From Muribaculaceae bacterium (GTDB lineage Bacteria; Bacteroidota; Bacteroidia; Bacteroidales; Muribaculaceae): a DNA stretch of 64,000 bases. Each line of letters opens with the position of its first letter. Within the stretch, counting starts at the first letter, position 1. The stretch is taken from positions 100,757 through 164,756 of the forward strand of contig JAFLUA010000004.1 in assembly GCA_022508985.1 (NCBI GenBank), given 5' to 3'. The notes beneath the pieces are model-generated. The model saw nothing but the letters and a program-made list of their open reading frames with translations. It did not search any database and was not told where the DNA came from. Both the position numbers and the translations under genes were made by a program. Shown here in pieces: positions 1 to 11,315 of this stretch.

Positions 1-132
1 GGCAGGATAGATGTTAAAGACCATAGCGCCTATGCGGCGATACAGTCGGCCAAGGTGTATGATACGCTAACTGCATTAAGCTCTCATAAAATAAAGAATA
101 TGCGGGTACGCGTCACCCGGGTGAAAAACTAA
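1..132 (+). CDS. 3' end of a DEAD/DEAH-box RNA helicase (DbpA-like RNA-binding C-terminus)
   Basis: Open frame from base 1 to TAA at 130-132: GRIDVKDHSAYAAIQSAKVYDTLTALSSHKIKNMRVRVTRVKN; resembles the DbpA RNA-binding domain end. Confidence 0.6.
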   Translation, partial: GRIDVKDHSAYAAIQSAKVYDTLTALSSHKIKNMRVRVTRVKN

Positions 133-142
133 CGCAAGCGAT

Positions 143-3100
143 ATGAAGTGGAGGACTATACTATCTAAAGTGCTGTCGGTGATTGCGAATGTCGCAGTCG
201 CGCTGTTGCTGTTGATATTTGGCGTTATTATAGTATTGTACTCACCATGGGCGCAAAGATTAGTAAAGGATGCGATAGTAAAAAAGTTTGATGGCAGTAA
301 TGGCGATGTGGCGATATCGATAGAGACATTCCGCCTGCGCTTCCCGTTGAAATTAGATGCCGGCGGCCTTGTAGTGAGCGTTGCGGGAGATACAATGGTT
401 ACGGCGCGAGATGCAGATATCGACGTGGCATTGTTGCCGCTTTTTATAGGAGAAGCAAAAATACGGAAGGCGAGTCTTACCGGAGTGAGGTATAATCAGG
501 GCACCCCCGATTCGATAATGTATATGACCCTTGCTGCAGATAGTGTGGGCTTGTCGCCAACGGCGGTGCGCCTTTCGAATATGGCTATAAAAGTTGATGA
601 AGGAGCTATCAAGGGCGGCCGTATGGCAATTTATATGAAACCCGACACAACGCCACCGACACCACCTTCGCCACCTATGGAGATGAGCGTATCGCTCGGC
701 CGAATATCGCTCGACGATTTTACGTTCATGATGCAGATGATGCCTACAATCGACACGTTGAGTGCTCATATAGCGACATCGGTTCTTACCGGAGGCGAAA
801 TTGATATGTACAAACAAACCGTGTCGCTGGGCACTCTTATCGGTAGCGGACTTGACGCCAGGTATATAGCGCCCGATTCTACCTCAATAGCCAATGGAGG
901 GCCATATCTCGAAGAAACGCCGGCCGATGCAACAACAGAAGCGGCTATGCCATGGACTGTCGAAATAGATAGCTTGGCATTTTCTAATTCGCACGCATTA
1001 TACACTACTGCCGGCGTGATACCTGCGCCCGGTCTCGACTTCAATTATATCGAGCTTGATAGTTTAGACCTAAGGATACACGATTTATACAATCAAGCAA
1101 CTATAGTGCGGTTGCCGCTTAGCGTATGGGGAAAAGAGCGTTGTGGCGTATCTCTCGCCTTTGATGGTGTAGTGGCGATGGAAAATGATGCGCTGAGAAT
1201 CGACGGAGCCCGGCTTTCGACAAAATCGACAACGGGTGTAGCCTTTGACGCTCTATTTGGATTAGGCGACATGGCAACAGATATGTCGTTGCCATTAAAA
1301 TTGAGGCTCGACGGAGCTCTGGCAACCGATGATTTGAAGAAGATGTTCCCAGAATATGCTCCATATCTTGCTTCAATCCCACGGCCCGATGATTTGTTAC
1401 TTGATATAGATTTACATGGAACAACCGGCCACCTCGATATAGATGAACTTTCGTTGCGGCTGAATCGCTGCTTAAGTCTTAGTGCCAGCGGCTCGGTCGA
1501 TAATTTCATGAACTTCGATGCCATGAGCGGCGCCCTTGCGCTTAAAGGTAATATCATAAATGTAGATGCCTTCAAAAAGCAGTTTCTTGAAGCCTCCACG
1601 GCTGAAAGCATAAACATACCGCCGATGTCGCTCAATGGTAATGTGGCGATAAATAAAGGTGTTATCGCAGGTAATCTAAAGGCAATAACCGGTGCAGGAG
1701 ATGTAAAGTTTGATGGCCGATGGGATGGCAATGGCGAAAATTACGCAGCCGAAATAATAACAGAAGCGTTCCCTATAAATGCCTTTATGCCGGATCTCGG
1801 CGTAGGTGATATAACGATGGCAATGGCAGCCGAAGGCCATGGCTATGACCCTTATAAGCCCGCAACCCGCATCGAAGCTGATTTTGAGATACAATCGGTT
1901 GCATATCAAGATGTACGATACACCGACATAAAAGTAACAGCGTCGCTAACAGATTGCAAGGCCAGCGCGCGGATAGAGTCTGAAAATTCGGCACTCGATT
2001 TTACGCTCAACATCAACGGTACGCTTGATGAAAAAGAGTCGACATGGACGGCTGTGGTGGATGGCCGATATATCGACCTGTTCGCTCTAAAATTTGTCGA
2101 AGAGCCGTCGTCGATAGAGATTACGGCAAAGGCACAAGCGACCTTAGGCCCCGGCGCAAGCGATATCAAGGCCCAAGTGAATGTTGATGACATGTTTTAT
2201 ACCAGTGCCGACGGTACGATATCTCTTTATGACCTTGATGCCAAATATGTGGGTAATGATTCATTAACCAGTTTAGCCGTTGTTAATAGGGATTTGTCGG
2301 CGACGTTTAGCTCTACATCGAGCTTGGATAGCTTGATAAGTCGCTTCAGCCTTGCTGCGGATATTATATCCGACCAGATGCGGACATACATGTTGGATGT
2401 CGATACATTGTCGAAGGCCATGCCGGAGTTTGTATTTGACATTAAAGGCGGCAATTCAAATCTTGTCAATGATATATTGGCGACTTCTGGTATGTCGGTT
2501 CGTAAATTTTCGCTCTCGGTTGATAATGATTCAATCTTGAGCATGAATGGGTTTGCCCATCGTTTTGATACGGGCTCGATACGTCTCGATACGTTGACTA
2601 TAGGCGCGCGGCAACATAGAGATAACCTTATGCTTAGAGCCGGGCTGCGTAATCGTCCGGGTAATCTGGAAGAGTGGCACAAGGTTGATATGTTTGCTTA
2701 TGCCGATAGCAATGTGGTAAACTTAAGGATGCACCAAGAGGATATTAAAGGTGAAGTAGGATTCAAAATGGGTCTTTTTGCGCAGGCTTTGCCAAAAGAT
2801 TCTACCCTGGTACTGAGCATAAAACCGTATGATCCTATAATTGGCTATCAGAAATGGAGTGTTAATGACGATAATTTCATTAGTTATCACATCCCCAACC
2901 AGCATATCGATGCCAACCTTCACATGAATGGCGCAGGAAGCTCGCTCGCTGTTTATACCGAGCACCAGTGGCCGGAAGAAGATGATGACGACGATGACGA
3001 TGATGATGGCCATGAACATGAACACGGCCACAAGCATGTGCATACGGCGCAGGAAGATTTGATTATACAACTTAAAGATATTCACGTATCCGATTGGATA

Positions 3101-5026
3101 TCGTTTAACCCGTTTGCCCCGCCTATTAAAGGCGATATCAATGCCGATATCCACCTCAATAGAAAGAATGAAGCCTATGTAGGGCAAGGTGATATAGGAA
3201 TAACAAACTTTACCTTTGGGCGCAGGCAAGTTTCCGACTTTAGGGCGGCATTTGATTTGTCGGCCGATACAGATGGTACTATTTTTGCCAACGCTGACTT
3301 GTTTGTCGATGGCGAGAAGACGATGTCGCTGACGGGTGCTTTGAACGATAGTACGTCAACGACGCCACTCAATCTTGATTTTTCAATGATACGCTTCCCG
3401 TTAGCGACGGTCAATCCTTTTATGCCGGCAGGTACGGGCACGCTTTCGGGAGTGCTAAACGGCAATATGAAGATTTCGGGGACCGACCAACATCCGATAA
3501 TTAACGGGTCGCTTGAATTTGATTCGACGGCCGTATTCTTTGCACTCACTGGTACGTCGTATGCCTTCAGCCAGCAGCCTGTTACAGTAGTAAACAGCGT
3601 TGTAGACTTTAATAATTTTACGATATCGGGTTGCAATAATAATCCATTGTATGTAAATGGATTGGTAGATGTGTCCGACATGAATAACATCAGGCTAAGT
3701 CTTGATATGAAGGCTAATAATATGCAGATTGTCAATACGACACGTCCGACAAGAGGTGCTGATGTTTATGGTAAAGGATTTGTGAGTCTTAACGCAAAAG
3801 CCCATGGAACACTTAACAGGCTCAATGTAGAAGCTGATTTGAGGGTGTTGTCCGGTACGAATATAACATACGTTATACCGGAGGCTACGAATATGCTTGC
3901 CAGCAAAGCCAACGATGATATGGTTAAGTTTGTTAACTTCACTGATTCACTTGAGGTTGTGCAGGCCGATGATATGGAGCAGACGATGGCAATGTTCCTC
4001 GATGCGGCCCTTACGATACAAAATGGCTCGACGATAAATGTTGATCTGTCGGCCGATGGTAAGAATAGGGTTCAGCTGCAGAGTAATGGTACTCTTAACT
4101 ATGCAATGACGCCCCTCGATGACGGACGTCTCACCGGACGCCTAAACCTCGACAAAGGATTTGTCCGCTACACACCGCCTTTTATGTCGGAAAAGTATTT
4201 CACGTTTGAGGCCGGCAGTTATGTTTCGTTTACCGGTGATATGTTTAATCCGACGCTCAATCTACGAGCAACCGATGTTATAAAAGCTAACGTAACGCAG
4301 ACTGGACAAAATTCAAGGCTTGTTAATTTCGATGTGTCGCTTGCCGTAACAGGGACTCTTAATCAAATGGATGTAGCCTTTGATCTTGCCACCAATGATG
4401 ATATAACGGTTGCTAATGAGCTTGAATCGATGTCGCGAGAGCAGCGCGCCAACCAGGCAATGAATATGTTGTTGTACAATGTGTATACAGGACCCGGGAC
4501 CAAAGGCAATGCGTCGTTGTCGGGTAATCCGCTCTTCTCATTCCTTGAATCGCAGATTAATTCGTGGGCGGCAAACAATATACGCGGAGTCGATTTGTCG
4601 TTTGGCATAAATCAATACGACCGAACTGTTGATGGTAGTAAGTCTTCGACGATGAGTTATTCCTATCAAGTGTCGAAATCGTTGTTTAATGATAGGTTTA
4701 AGATTGTTGTTGGCGGCAATTACAGCACCGATGCAAATGCCGATGAAAACTTTTCGCAAAATCTAATAAGCGATATTTCATTTGAATACTACCTGAACAG
4801 CCAGAAAAATATGTATTTGCGTTTATTCCGGCATACGGGCTATGAGAGCATACTCGAAGGCGAAGTAACGCAGACCGGCGTAGGCTTTGTTTATAAACGT
4901 AAACTCAGTAGGGTAGGCGATATGTTCTTGTCGCCAAAGCAAGCACGCCGTCGAACACAGGCGCGTGTAAAACGTGAAATAGAGAAATATAATGAATCGT
5001 TAAATAAAAAAGCTGAGCAGCAATGA
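143..5026 (+). CDS. tamB: Translocation/assembly module TamB-like protein (DUF490), 1627 aa
   Basis: Very large AsmA/TamB-like beta-rich protein with N-terminal TM segment, translationally coupled to a BamA/TamA-family gene. Confidence 0.88.
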   Translation: MKWRTILSKVLSVIANVAVALLLLIFGVIIVLYSPWAQRLVKDAIVKKFDGSNGDVAISIETFRLRFPLKLDAGGLVVSVAGDTMVTARDADIDVALLPLFIGEAKIRKASLTGVRYNQGTPDSIMYMTLAADSVGLSPTAVRLSNMAIKVDEGAIKGGRMAIYMKPDTTPPTPPSPPMEMSVSLGRISLDDFTFMMQMMPTIDTLSAHIATSVLTGGEIDMYKQTVSLGTLIGSGLDARYIAPDSTSIANGGPYLEETPADATTEAAMPWTVEIDSLAFSNSHALYTTAGVIPAPGLDFNYIELDSLDLRIHDLYNQATIVRLPLSVWGKERCGVSLAFDGVVAMENDALRIDGARLSTKSTTGVAFDALFGLGDMATDMSLPLKLRLDGALATDDLKKMFPEYAPYLASIPRPDDLLLDIDLHGTTGHLDIDELSLRLNRCLSLSASGSVDNFMNFDAMSGALALKGNIINVDAFKKQFLEASTAESINIPPMSLNGNVAINKGVIAGNLKAITGAGDVKFDGRWDGNGENYAAEIITEAFPINAFMPDLGVGDITMAMAAEGHGYDPYKPATRIEADFEIQSVAYQDVRYTDIKVTASLTDCKASARIESENSALDFTLNINGTLDEKESTWTAVVDGRYIDLFALKFVEEPSSIEITAKAQATLGPGASDIKAQVNVDDMFYTSADGTISLYDLDAKYVGNDSLTSLAVVNRDLSATFSSTSSLDSLISRFSLAADIISDQMRTYMLDVDTLSKAMPEFVFDIKGGNSNLVNDILATSGMSVRKFSLSVDNDSILSMNGFAHRFDTGSIRLDTLTIGARQHRDNLMLRAGLRNRPGNLEEWHKVDMFAYADSNVVNLRMHQEDIKGEVGFKMGLFAQALPKDSTLVLSIKPYDPIIGYQKWSVNDDNFISYHIPNQHIDANLHMNGAGSSLAVYTEHQWPEEDDDDDDDDDGHEHEHGHKHVHTAQEDLIIQLKDIHVSDWISFNPFAPPIKGDINADIHLNRKNEAYVGQGDIGITNFTFGRRQVSDFRAAFDLSADTDGTIFANADLFVDGEKTMSLTGALNDSTSTTPLNLDFSMIRFPLATVNPFMPAGTGTLSGVLNGNMKISGTDQHPIINGSLEFDSTAVFFALTGTSYAFSQQPVTVVNSVVDFNNFTISGCNNNPLYVNGLVDVSDMNNIRLSLDMKANNMQIVNTTRPTRGADVYGKGFVSLNAKAHGTLNRLNVEADLRVLSGTNITYVIPEATNMLASKANDDMVKFVNFTDSLEVVQADDMEQTMAMFLDAALTIQNGSTINVDLSADGKNRVQLQSNGTLNYAMTPLDDGRLTGRLNLDKGFVRYTPPFMSEKYFTFEAGSYVSFTGDMFNPTLNLRATDVIKANVTQTGQNSRLVNFDVSLAVTGTLNQMDVAFDLATNDDITVANELESMSREQRANQAMNMLLYNVYTGPGTKGNASLSGNPLFSFLESQINSWAANNIRGVDLSFGINQYDRTVDGSKSSTMSYSYQVSKSLFNDRFKIVVGGNYSTDANADENFSQNLISDISFEYYLNSQKNMYLRLFRHTGYESILEGEVTQTGVGFVYKRKLSRVGDMFLSPKQARRRTQARVKREIEKYNESLNKKAEQQ

Positions 5027-7332
5027 AAATCAGCCAAATAACGACATCACGAATAGTAGTGGCAGTGCTTATTGCGGCGGTAGTGCTTAGCTCCTGCTCA
5101 ACGACTCGCCGCATTCCCGACGACGAGATATTGTATACCGGAGTTGGTAAAATAGCGATATCGATGCCAAGCGATAGCACAAAACTTAATCCGGAGATAA
5201 GTTCGCAGATAAAAACCGCAGTAGATGTACCGCCCAATAATTATTTGAGCCTCATAGGGTGGCATTATCCATTCCCTCTTGGGTTGTGGGTCTATAATAA
5301 TTGGGATAATCCTCCAAAGGGGTTTAAGCACTGGCTATATGAGAAATTGGTTGAGGAACCGGTGCTCGTTTCCGATGTTCGACCCGAGGTGCGCACGCAC
5401 ATGATAGAGCAGATACTTGACAACAATGGTTATTTCAGAGGTAGCGCAACGTATGAGCTTGAGCAAAATAAAGACCCGAAGAAAGCAAAAATACGCTACA
5501 GCGTAAATCCTGGTCCGGCATATACGATTGATACGATATTTATGTTGCCCGATACGACGCGCCTTGGTTTCTTGGTTGATTCGTTAGCTTTGCGCGATCC
5601 ATATCTTTCGTCAAAGTCACCGGTTTACAGCACAGATTCGTTGTCGGTTGCACGAACTCGTATAACAAACAGCTTGCGTAATAGAGGATATTATTTTTTC
5701 CGACCGGAGTACATTGAGTATTTAGCCGACAGTGTTGTACGGCCAAGGCATATTACGCTAAAAATGATGTTGGCATCTAATGCGCTACCATTTGCACTAA
5801 AACCATATACGACAGGGAAAATTACTATTTACGCCTCTCGCAGCCATGGGGCAGGGGTGCCTGATACTGTTGATTTACAGCGAGCGACCTTGATACAAAT
5901 GATGCCGTCTAAATTGCGCCATAGTTCGATAGCCGAGTGTATCTCATTCCGTCCGGGTCGTACATTTTCTGTCCGCAACATGGATAGGACACAGACCAAT
6001 CTGGCGCGTCTTGGCATTTTTAGCGCGATAAACATAGAGGCTGTTCCCGATACCCTTGATCGCGAATCGCAAAAATTGAACGTCGATATCCATTGCACGT
6101 TTGATACTCCTCTTGAAACGTCGCTTGAGGTAAATGCCGCCTCGAAATCAAATAGTTATATAGGCCCAGGCCTCACTTTTGGTATCACGAATAAAAATAT
6201 ATTCGGAGGGGGCGAGCAATTGAGCTTAAAACTTACCGGAGCTTACGAATGGCAGACAGGGTCGGGGCGTCGCTCGGTCTTTAATTCATATGAGGTAGGC
6301 CTTAGCGGGTCGCTTGCCTTCCCTCGCTTATTAGCGCCTAAATTTATTCCGCGAAGCCGTTTTCAGTTGAACTGGACTCGTTTTCAGCTAAATGCCGACC
6401 TTCTTAATCGTCCGCATTATTTCAAAATGGCGCAGTTTAATGCATCGGTGAACTATGATTGGCGTTTTCGCAGATATGTGCAAAATACGCTCACACTCTT
6501 TAAGCTAACGTATACTAACTTGATGAAAACGACGGCCGAATTTGATTCGATTATGGTTGCAAATCAAGCCGTGGCGCAAAGTTTTAAGAGTCAATATATA
6601 CCGCAAATGGCATATACCTATGTCTATGATAAACAGTTAAATCGCAATAACACCATAAATTGGCAATTTACTTTGCAGGAGGCCGGAAACATATTTTGGG
6701 GTATATATCGTGCATTTGGTAAAACCGGCGAAAAAGAACTTTTCGGGACTCCATTCTCACAGTTTGTCAAGGGTCAGGCCCAACTGGTGTGGGGACGTAG
6801 GGTAGGACATGGCGACCATTGGCTTGTGAGTCGTGTTGCGGCAGGAGCAGCGCATGCCTATGGCAATTCATCGCAAGTGCCATATCCAGAGCAATTCTAC
6901 GTTGGTGGAGCAAACTCGGTGAGAGCGTTTACTGTACGTTCGATAGGCCCCGGAAGATATAAGGCCGCACCGGGACAAACTGAGGATTATTTCGATCGCA
7001 CCGGTACTCTTAAGTTTGAGGCAAATGTTGAATATCGCTTTCCACTCTTCGGTCCTATCCGTGGCGCTGCCTTTGTTGATGCCGGTAATGTATGGTTGAT
7101 ACAATCAGATCCGATGAGGCCGGGCGGCACTATCAACGGAAAGTATTTCTTGCGCGATTTAGCGCTTGGTACTGGCCTTGGTATACGCCTTGATATCAGT
7201 ATGTTGGTTGTTCGCGGCGACTTGGGTATAGGTATTCATACACCCTATGATACCGGACGACGTGGTTATTACAATATGCCTTCATTCGGCAAGTCGTTGG
7301 CATTCCACTTGGCAATAGGCTATCCGTTCTGA
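5023..7332 (+). CDS. BamA/TamA family outer membrane protein (POTRA repeats plus barrel)
   Basis: Lipobox (VVLSSCS), POTRA-like regions, C-terminal surface-antigen barrel ending in aromatic residue (AIGYPF); ATGA overlap with tamB. Confidence 0.88.
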   Translation: MKISQITTSRIVVAVLIAAVVLSSCSTTRRIPDDEILYTGVGKIAISMPSDSTKLNPEISSQIKTAVDVPPNNYLSLIGWHYPFPLGLWVYNNWDNPPKGFKHWLYEKLVEEPVLVSDVRPEVRTHMIEQILDNNGYFRGSATYELEQNKDPKKAKIRYSVNPGPAYTIDTIFMLPDTTRLGFLVDSLALRDPYLSSKSPVYSTDSLSVARTRITNSLRNRGYYFFRPEYIEYLADSVVRPRHITLKMMLASNALPFALKPYTTGKITIYASRSHGAGVPDTVDLQRATLIQMMPSKLRHSSIAECISFRPGRTFSVRNMDRTQTNLARLGIFSAINIEAVPDTLDRESQKLNVDIHCTFDTPLETSLEVNAASKSNSYIGPGLTFGITNKNIFGGGEQLSLKLTGAYEWQTGSGRRSVFNSYEVGLSGSLAFPRLLAPKFIPRSRFQLNWTRFQLNADLLNRPHYFKMAQFNASVNYDWRFRRYVQNTLTLFKLTYTNLMKTTAEFDSIMVANQAVAQSFKSQYIPQMAYTYVYDKQLNRNNTINWQFTLQEAGNIFWGIYRAFGKTGEKELFGTPFSQFVKGQAQLVWGRRVGHGDHWLVSRVAAGAAHAYGNSSQVPYPEQFYVGGANSVRAFTVRSIGPGRYKAAPGQTEDYFDRTGTLKFEANVEYRFPLFGPIRGAAFVDAGNVWLIQSDPMRPGGTINGKYFLRDLALGTGLGIRLDISMLVVRGDLGIGIHTPYDTGRRGYYNMPSFGKSLAFHLAIGYPF

Positions 7333-7377
7333 TATGGGCTTATTGAGGGTGTTTTACGGCTGTGATTTAATAATTTT

Positions 7378-7818
7378 ATGGAATCGCAATCAGAAGATAA
7401 ATATAAGTTGGAGCGCTTTGTAGAAGCGCAAAATGATGTTTATGACACTGTGCTTGCCGAGTTGAGTCAAGGGCGCAAGGAATCGCATTGGATGTGGTTT
7501 ATTTTCCCACAGCGCGAAGATTTAGGCTTCTCGTATTTTTCAAAATATTACGGGCTTTCGGGAGTTGACGAGGCAAGAGCATACCTGAAACACGCTCTAC
7601 TAAACGAAAGGTTGCGTGAAGTTTGTAATATCCTCTTACGTCAGCCAATCTCTGATGCAAGGGAAATCTTTGGTGGAATAGATTCGCGAAAACTATGTTC
7701 GTCGATGACTATTTTCGATATGGTTGAGCCCAATTCTGTCTATGCCGATGTTCTGTCAAAATTTTTCGATGGGCATCGCTGTCGCCGGACATTAGATATA
7801 ATTAAAACGGAAGAATGA
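7378..7818 (+). CDS. DUF1810 family protein
   Basis: Characteristic RFVEAQNDVYDTVLAELSQGRKESHWMWFIFPQ motif. Confidence 0.85.
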   Translation: MESQSEDKYKLERFVEAQNDVYDTVLAELSQGRKESHWMWFIFPQREDLGFSYFSKYYGLSGVDEARAYLKHALLNERLREVCNILLRQPISDAREIFGGIDSRKLCSSMTIFDMVEPNSVYADVLSKFFDGHRCRRTLDIIKTEE

Positions 7819-7882
7819 ATAGCATCAGGTACTATCAACTCTTCCGTCACAATAATATCGTGAACAGCTATATTTTGGCCGG

Positions 7883-8707
7883 TTAGGCTAATTTCAGCAG
7901 TTCTTTCATTTGGGTGGCGAGAGCGGCAGCGGCTTTAGCAGCGGCTTCTGCGAAGTCGGGCCCTGAAGAGGCGTATATAATACCACGAGAACTGTTAACG
8001 ATGAGGCCGCACTCATCAATCATGCCATGGCGAGCAACATCTTCGAGGCTGCCGCCTTGAGCGCCAACACCGGGGACGAGTAAGAAGTGGCGAGGGACTA
8101 CTTTGCGTATGTCTCTAAGACTTTCTGCTTGAGTAGCTCCTACAACATACATAGTGTTGACAGGGCTTCCCCATTTGCTTGACAGGCGTATGACGCGCTC
8201 GTAAAGCGGAGTGCCGTTAGTGTCGATTGTCGTTTCAAAGTCTTTTGCCGAAGGGTTAGATGTGAGTGCTAAAATAATGCTCCATTTGTCGTTATAGGCA
8301 AGGAAAGGCATTACCGAATCTTCGCCCATATATGGAGCGAGAGTAACGGCATCAAAATCCATCGTTTCGAAAAATGTGCGAGCATATAATTGTGCAGTGT
8401 TACCTATGTCGCCTCTCTTGGCATCGGCAATTATGAATTGGTCGGGATATTTTTCACGAATATATTTGACTGTTTCTTCGAGTGCTGCAATTCCTTCGGC
8501 CCCAAGACTTTCAAAGAAGGCAAGGTTGGGCTTGTAAGCAATGCAATATGCAGCAGTAGCATCAATGATGGCTTTGTTGAAGGAGAGGACGCGTTGTGCC
8601 GGAGACCCTTCGATAGTTTCCGGTAGTTTTTTTACATCGGGGTCAAGTCCTACGCACAAAAAAGAGCCTTTACGGAATATGTTTTCAACAAGGTCGGTAC
8701 GTTTCAT
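7883..8707 (-). CDS. pyrF: Orotidine-5'-phosphate decarboxylase
   Basis: [21 protein letters not shown] motif and C-terminal VNSSRGI. Confidence 0.93.
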   Translation of the reverse strand: MKRTDLVENIFRKGSFLCVGLDPDVKKLPETIEGSPAQRVLSFNKAIIDATAAYCIAYKPNLAFFESLGAEGIAALEETVKYIREKYPDQFIIADAKRGDIGNTAQLYARTFFETMDFDAVTLAPYMGEDSVMPFLAYNDKWSIILALTSNPSAKDFETTIDTNGTPLYERVIRLSSKWGSPVNTMYVVGATQAESLRDIRKVVPRHFLLVPGVGAQGGSLEDVARHGMIDECGLIVNSSRGIIYASSGPDFAEAAAKAAAALATQMKELLKLA

Positions 8708-8721
8708 ATTTAATCTACGTT

Positions 8722-9831
8722 TTATAGTTCTGCCGCTTTAAGTTTTTCGGCGTTTTCTGCTATTATTAAATGGTCGATAACATCTTGAATGTCACCGTCG
8801 ACAAATGCTTGTAAGTTGTATATTGTGTAGTTGATGCGATGGTCGGTGATTCGCCCTTGAGGATAGTTATATGTGCGAATTTTGGCTGACCTGTCGCCGG
8901 TGCTTACAAGAGTTTTACGACGCGAGGCGATATCGTCGATATATTTTTGATGTTCTTTATCGTAAATGAAAGTACGTAGGCGACTCAATGCACGTTCTTT
9001 GTTTTTTGGTTGGTCGCGAGTTTCGGTACATTCAATTAGAATTTCTTCGGCTTCACCTGTATTCGGATTCTTCCAAATGTATCTCAAACGTACTCCCGAC
9101 TCTACTTTGTTTACGTTCTGGCCGCCGGCACCTCCCGATCGGAATGTGTCCCATTTTATTTCGCCTTCGTTAATCTCGACGTCGAAAGGCTCGGCTTCGG
9201 GTAGAACCGCCACGGTTGCTGCAGAAGTATGGACGCGACCTTGAGTCTCTGTTGCCGGCACACGTTGTACACGATGAACACCGCTTTCATATTTGAGAAT
9301 GCCGTAAACGCCATCTCCATTTACCGACAGCACTACTTCTTTATATCCTCCGGCGGCACCATCGCTTGCCGATGTTATGGCAACGTTCCACCCGCGGCTT
9401 TCACAATACTTGATATACATTTTGCACAAATCGCCGGCGAAAATAGCGGCCTCATCCCCACCGGTGCCACCTCGAATTTCAAGGATAGCATTTTTACCGT
9501 CTTCGGGGTCGGCAGGAATAAGTTGCAACTTTATTTCTTCTTCGAGGGCCGGCAGAGCATCTGATGCGCTATCAAGTTGCTCTTTAGCCATTTCTCGCAT
9601 TTCGGGGTCGGACTCGGTAGACAAAATTCCTTTTGCCTCATCTATGTTGGCGCATAAGTCGCGATAACGACGCGTAAGCGCAGTCAGACGCTCCAAATCT
9701 TTGTATTCCTTTGACAATCGCACATATCGCTTCATGTCGGCTATGACAGCCGGGTCGGTAATAAGTGTTGAAATTTCTTCAAAGCGAGACTCAATACCGT
9801 CGAGTCTCTCTAATAAGGATATCTCTGCCAT
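8722..9831 (-). CDS. prfA: Peptide chain release factor 1
   Basis: GGQ motif ([11 protein letters not shown]), [23 protein letters not shown]. Confidence 0.96.
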   Translation of the reverse strand: MAEISLLERLDGIESRFEEISTLITDPAVIADMKRYVRLSKEYKDLERLTALTRRYRDLCANIDEAKGILSTESDPEMREMAKEQLDSASDALPALEEEIKLQLIPADPEDGKNAILEIRGGTGGDEAAIFAGDLCKMYIKYCESRGWNVAITSASDGAAGGYKEVVLSVNGDGVYGILKYESGVHRVQRVPATETQGRVHTSAATVAVLPEAEPFDVEINEGEIKWDTFRSGGAGGQNVNKVESGVRLRYIWKNPNTGEAEEILIECTETRDQPKNKERALSRLRTFIYDKEHQKYIDDIASRRKTLVSTGDRSAKIRTYNYPQGRITDHRINYTIYNLQAFVDGDIQDVIDHLIIAENAEKLKAAEL

Positions 9832-9883
9832 AGATGTGCGTGAAAATTTTCTGCGAAGTTACGCAAAATTTTTTATTTTGCCG

Positions 9884-9891
9884 TATCTTTG
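9884..9891 (+). promoter_or_regulatory. Bacteroidetes -7 box (TATCTTTG) upstream of MATE gene
   Basis: TAnnTTTG consensus; lies inside the ORF-track extension, so the real start is downstream. Confidence 0.55.
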
Positions 9892-9935
9892 CAGTCGAAA
9901 TGGCCGATATAAAGCAGATACAGAATGGCGACTCT

Positions 9936-11315
9936 ATGAGCCTGCGTCAGCAGATAGCGCTAACGGCGAAATTGTCTGCGCCGGCCATTATTGCACAGTT
10001 ATCCACTATCTTGATGCAGTATATCGATGCGTCGATGGTGGGGCGTCTCGGAGCTGAATCTTCGGCCTCTGTTGGGCTTATGAACAGCAGCTTATGGCTT
10101 TTCTGGGGTGTGTGCAGTGCCCTCACAATGGGCTTCTCGGTTCAGGTAGCGCATCGTCTTGGCGCCAAAGACACAAGCGGTGCAAAAGATGTGCTACGGC
10201 AGGGAATAACAGCCTCGTTTATAATCGGTGCGGTCATAGCGACGGTAGGCCTGATGATTTCGGGGAAATTACCATATTGGCTTGGTGGAGAAGGAGAAGT
10301 GGCGCAAGGAGCCTCGCTCTATTTCGCGGTGTTTGTTTTGGCACTGCCGATTCTCACATTGAATTATCTTGCCGGCGGCATGTTGCGTTGTGCGGGTAAT
10401 ATGAAAGTGCCCGGTGTGCTGAATGTGGTGATGTGCCTTCTGGATGTGGTATTTAATTATTTTTTAATATTCCCGACGCGAGACATTGCGATATTTGGCG
10501 TTGATATAACAATGCCGGGGGCCGGATTGGGAATCCTTGGTGCGGCCCTTGGCACAGTTGCCGCCGAGTGTATCATAGCCGCGGCAATGATGTGGTTTTT
10601 GTGCAGAAGGCAATCAGATTTAGCGCTAAAAGGTGTTGAAGCGCGCAAATCGTATATACCGGTGAAGTCGGTTTTGGTAAAGGCTGCGCGAATAGCGATA
10701 CCGATGACAGCCGAACACATAATATTTTGCGGAGCACAAATAACGGTAACGGTCATTGTGGCGCCTTTAGGCGTAATAGCAATTGCCGCCAACGCATTTG
10801 CAGTAACAGCAGAGAGCCTGTGCTATATGCCCGGTTTCGGCATAGGAGAGGCCGCCACCACACTCTGTGGACAGAGCTATGGCGCCGGTCGCTTCGACCT
10901 TGTTAAAAGATTTTGTTATCTTACGACGGGTCTCGGCGTTGCGATAATGACCGTAATGAGCGTAATCATGTATTTGTGTGCTCCATTTATGATGCAGATA
11001 ATGACACCTGTCGCCGAAATAGCTAATCTTGGCACCGAAGTATTGCGTATCGAAGCATGGGCAGAGCCGATGTATGCCGCCTCGATAGTGGCTTATGGAG
11101 CATTTGTTGGTGTTGGTGATACATTGATACCAGCGACTATGAATTTCGGTAGTATATGGCTTGTCCGCATACCTCTTGCGGCCATACTCGCTCCTACTTT
11201 GGGCCTGCGCGGAGTATGGATAGCCATGTGTGCAGAGCTAACCTTCCGCGGGCTCATTTTCTTGTGGCGAATGTACTCGGGTAAGTGGTTAAAGAAAGAA
11301 GCATTGGTGAAATGA
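9936..11315 (+). CDS. MATE family efflux transporter (start trimmed from 9834)
   Basis: 12-TM MATE sequence; ATG 9936 follows the -7 box at 9884-9891. Confidence 0.88.
   Translation: MSLRQQIALTAKLSAPAIIAQLSTILMQYIDASMVGRLGAESSASVGLMNSSLWLFWGVCSALTMGFSVQVAHRLGAKDTSGAKDVLRQGITASFIIGAVIATVGLMISGKLPYWLGGEGEVAQGASLYFAVFVLALPILTLNYLAGGMLRCAGNMKVPGVLNVVMCLLDVVFNYFLIFPTRDIAIFGVDITMPGAGLGILGAALGTVAAECIIAAAMMWFLCRRQSDLALKGVEARKSYIPVKSVLVKAARIAIPMTAEHIIFCGAQITVTVIVAPLGVIAIAANAFAVTAESLCYMPGFGIGEAATTLCGQSYGAGRFDLVKRFCYLTTGLGVAIMTVMSVIMYLCAPFMMQIMTPVAEIANLGTEVLRIEAWAEPMYAASIVAYGAFVGVGDTLIPATMNFGSIWLVRIPLAAILAPTLGLRGVWIAMCAELTFRGLIFLWRMYSGKWLKKEALVK

Noticed and set aside
353-817. Antisense ORFs within tamB (also 766-1044, 1093-1731, 2227-2682, 3175-3735)
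   Set aside because: No family features; opposite a strongly supported CDS. Expected shadow ORFs.
10094-10399. Small + strand ORFs inside the MATE and permease genes
   Set aside because: Alternate frames inside well-supported CDSs.
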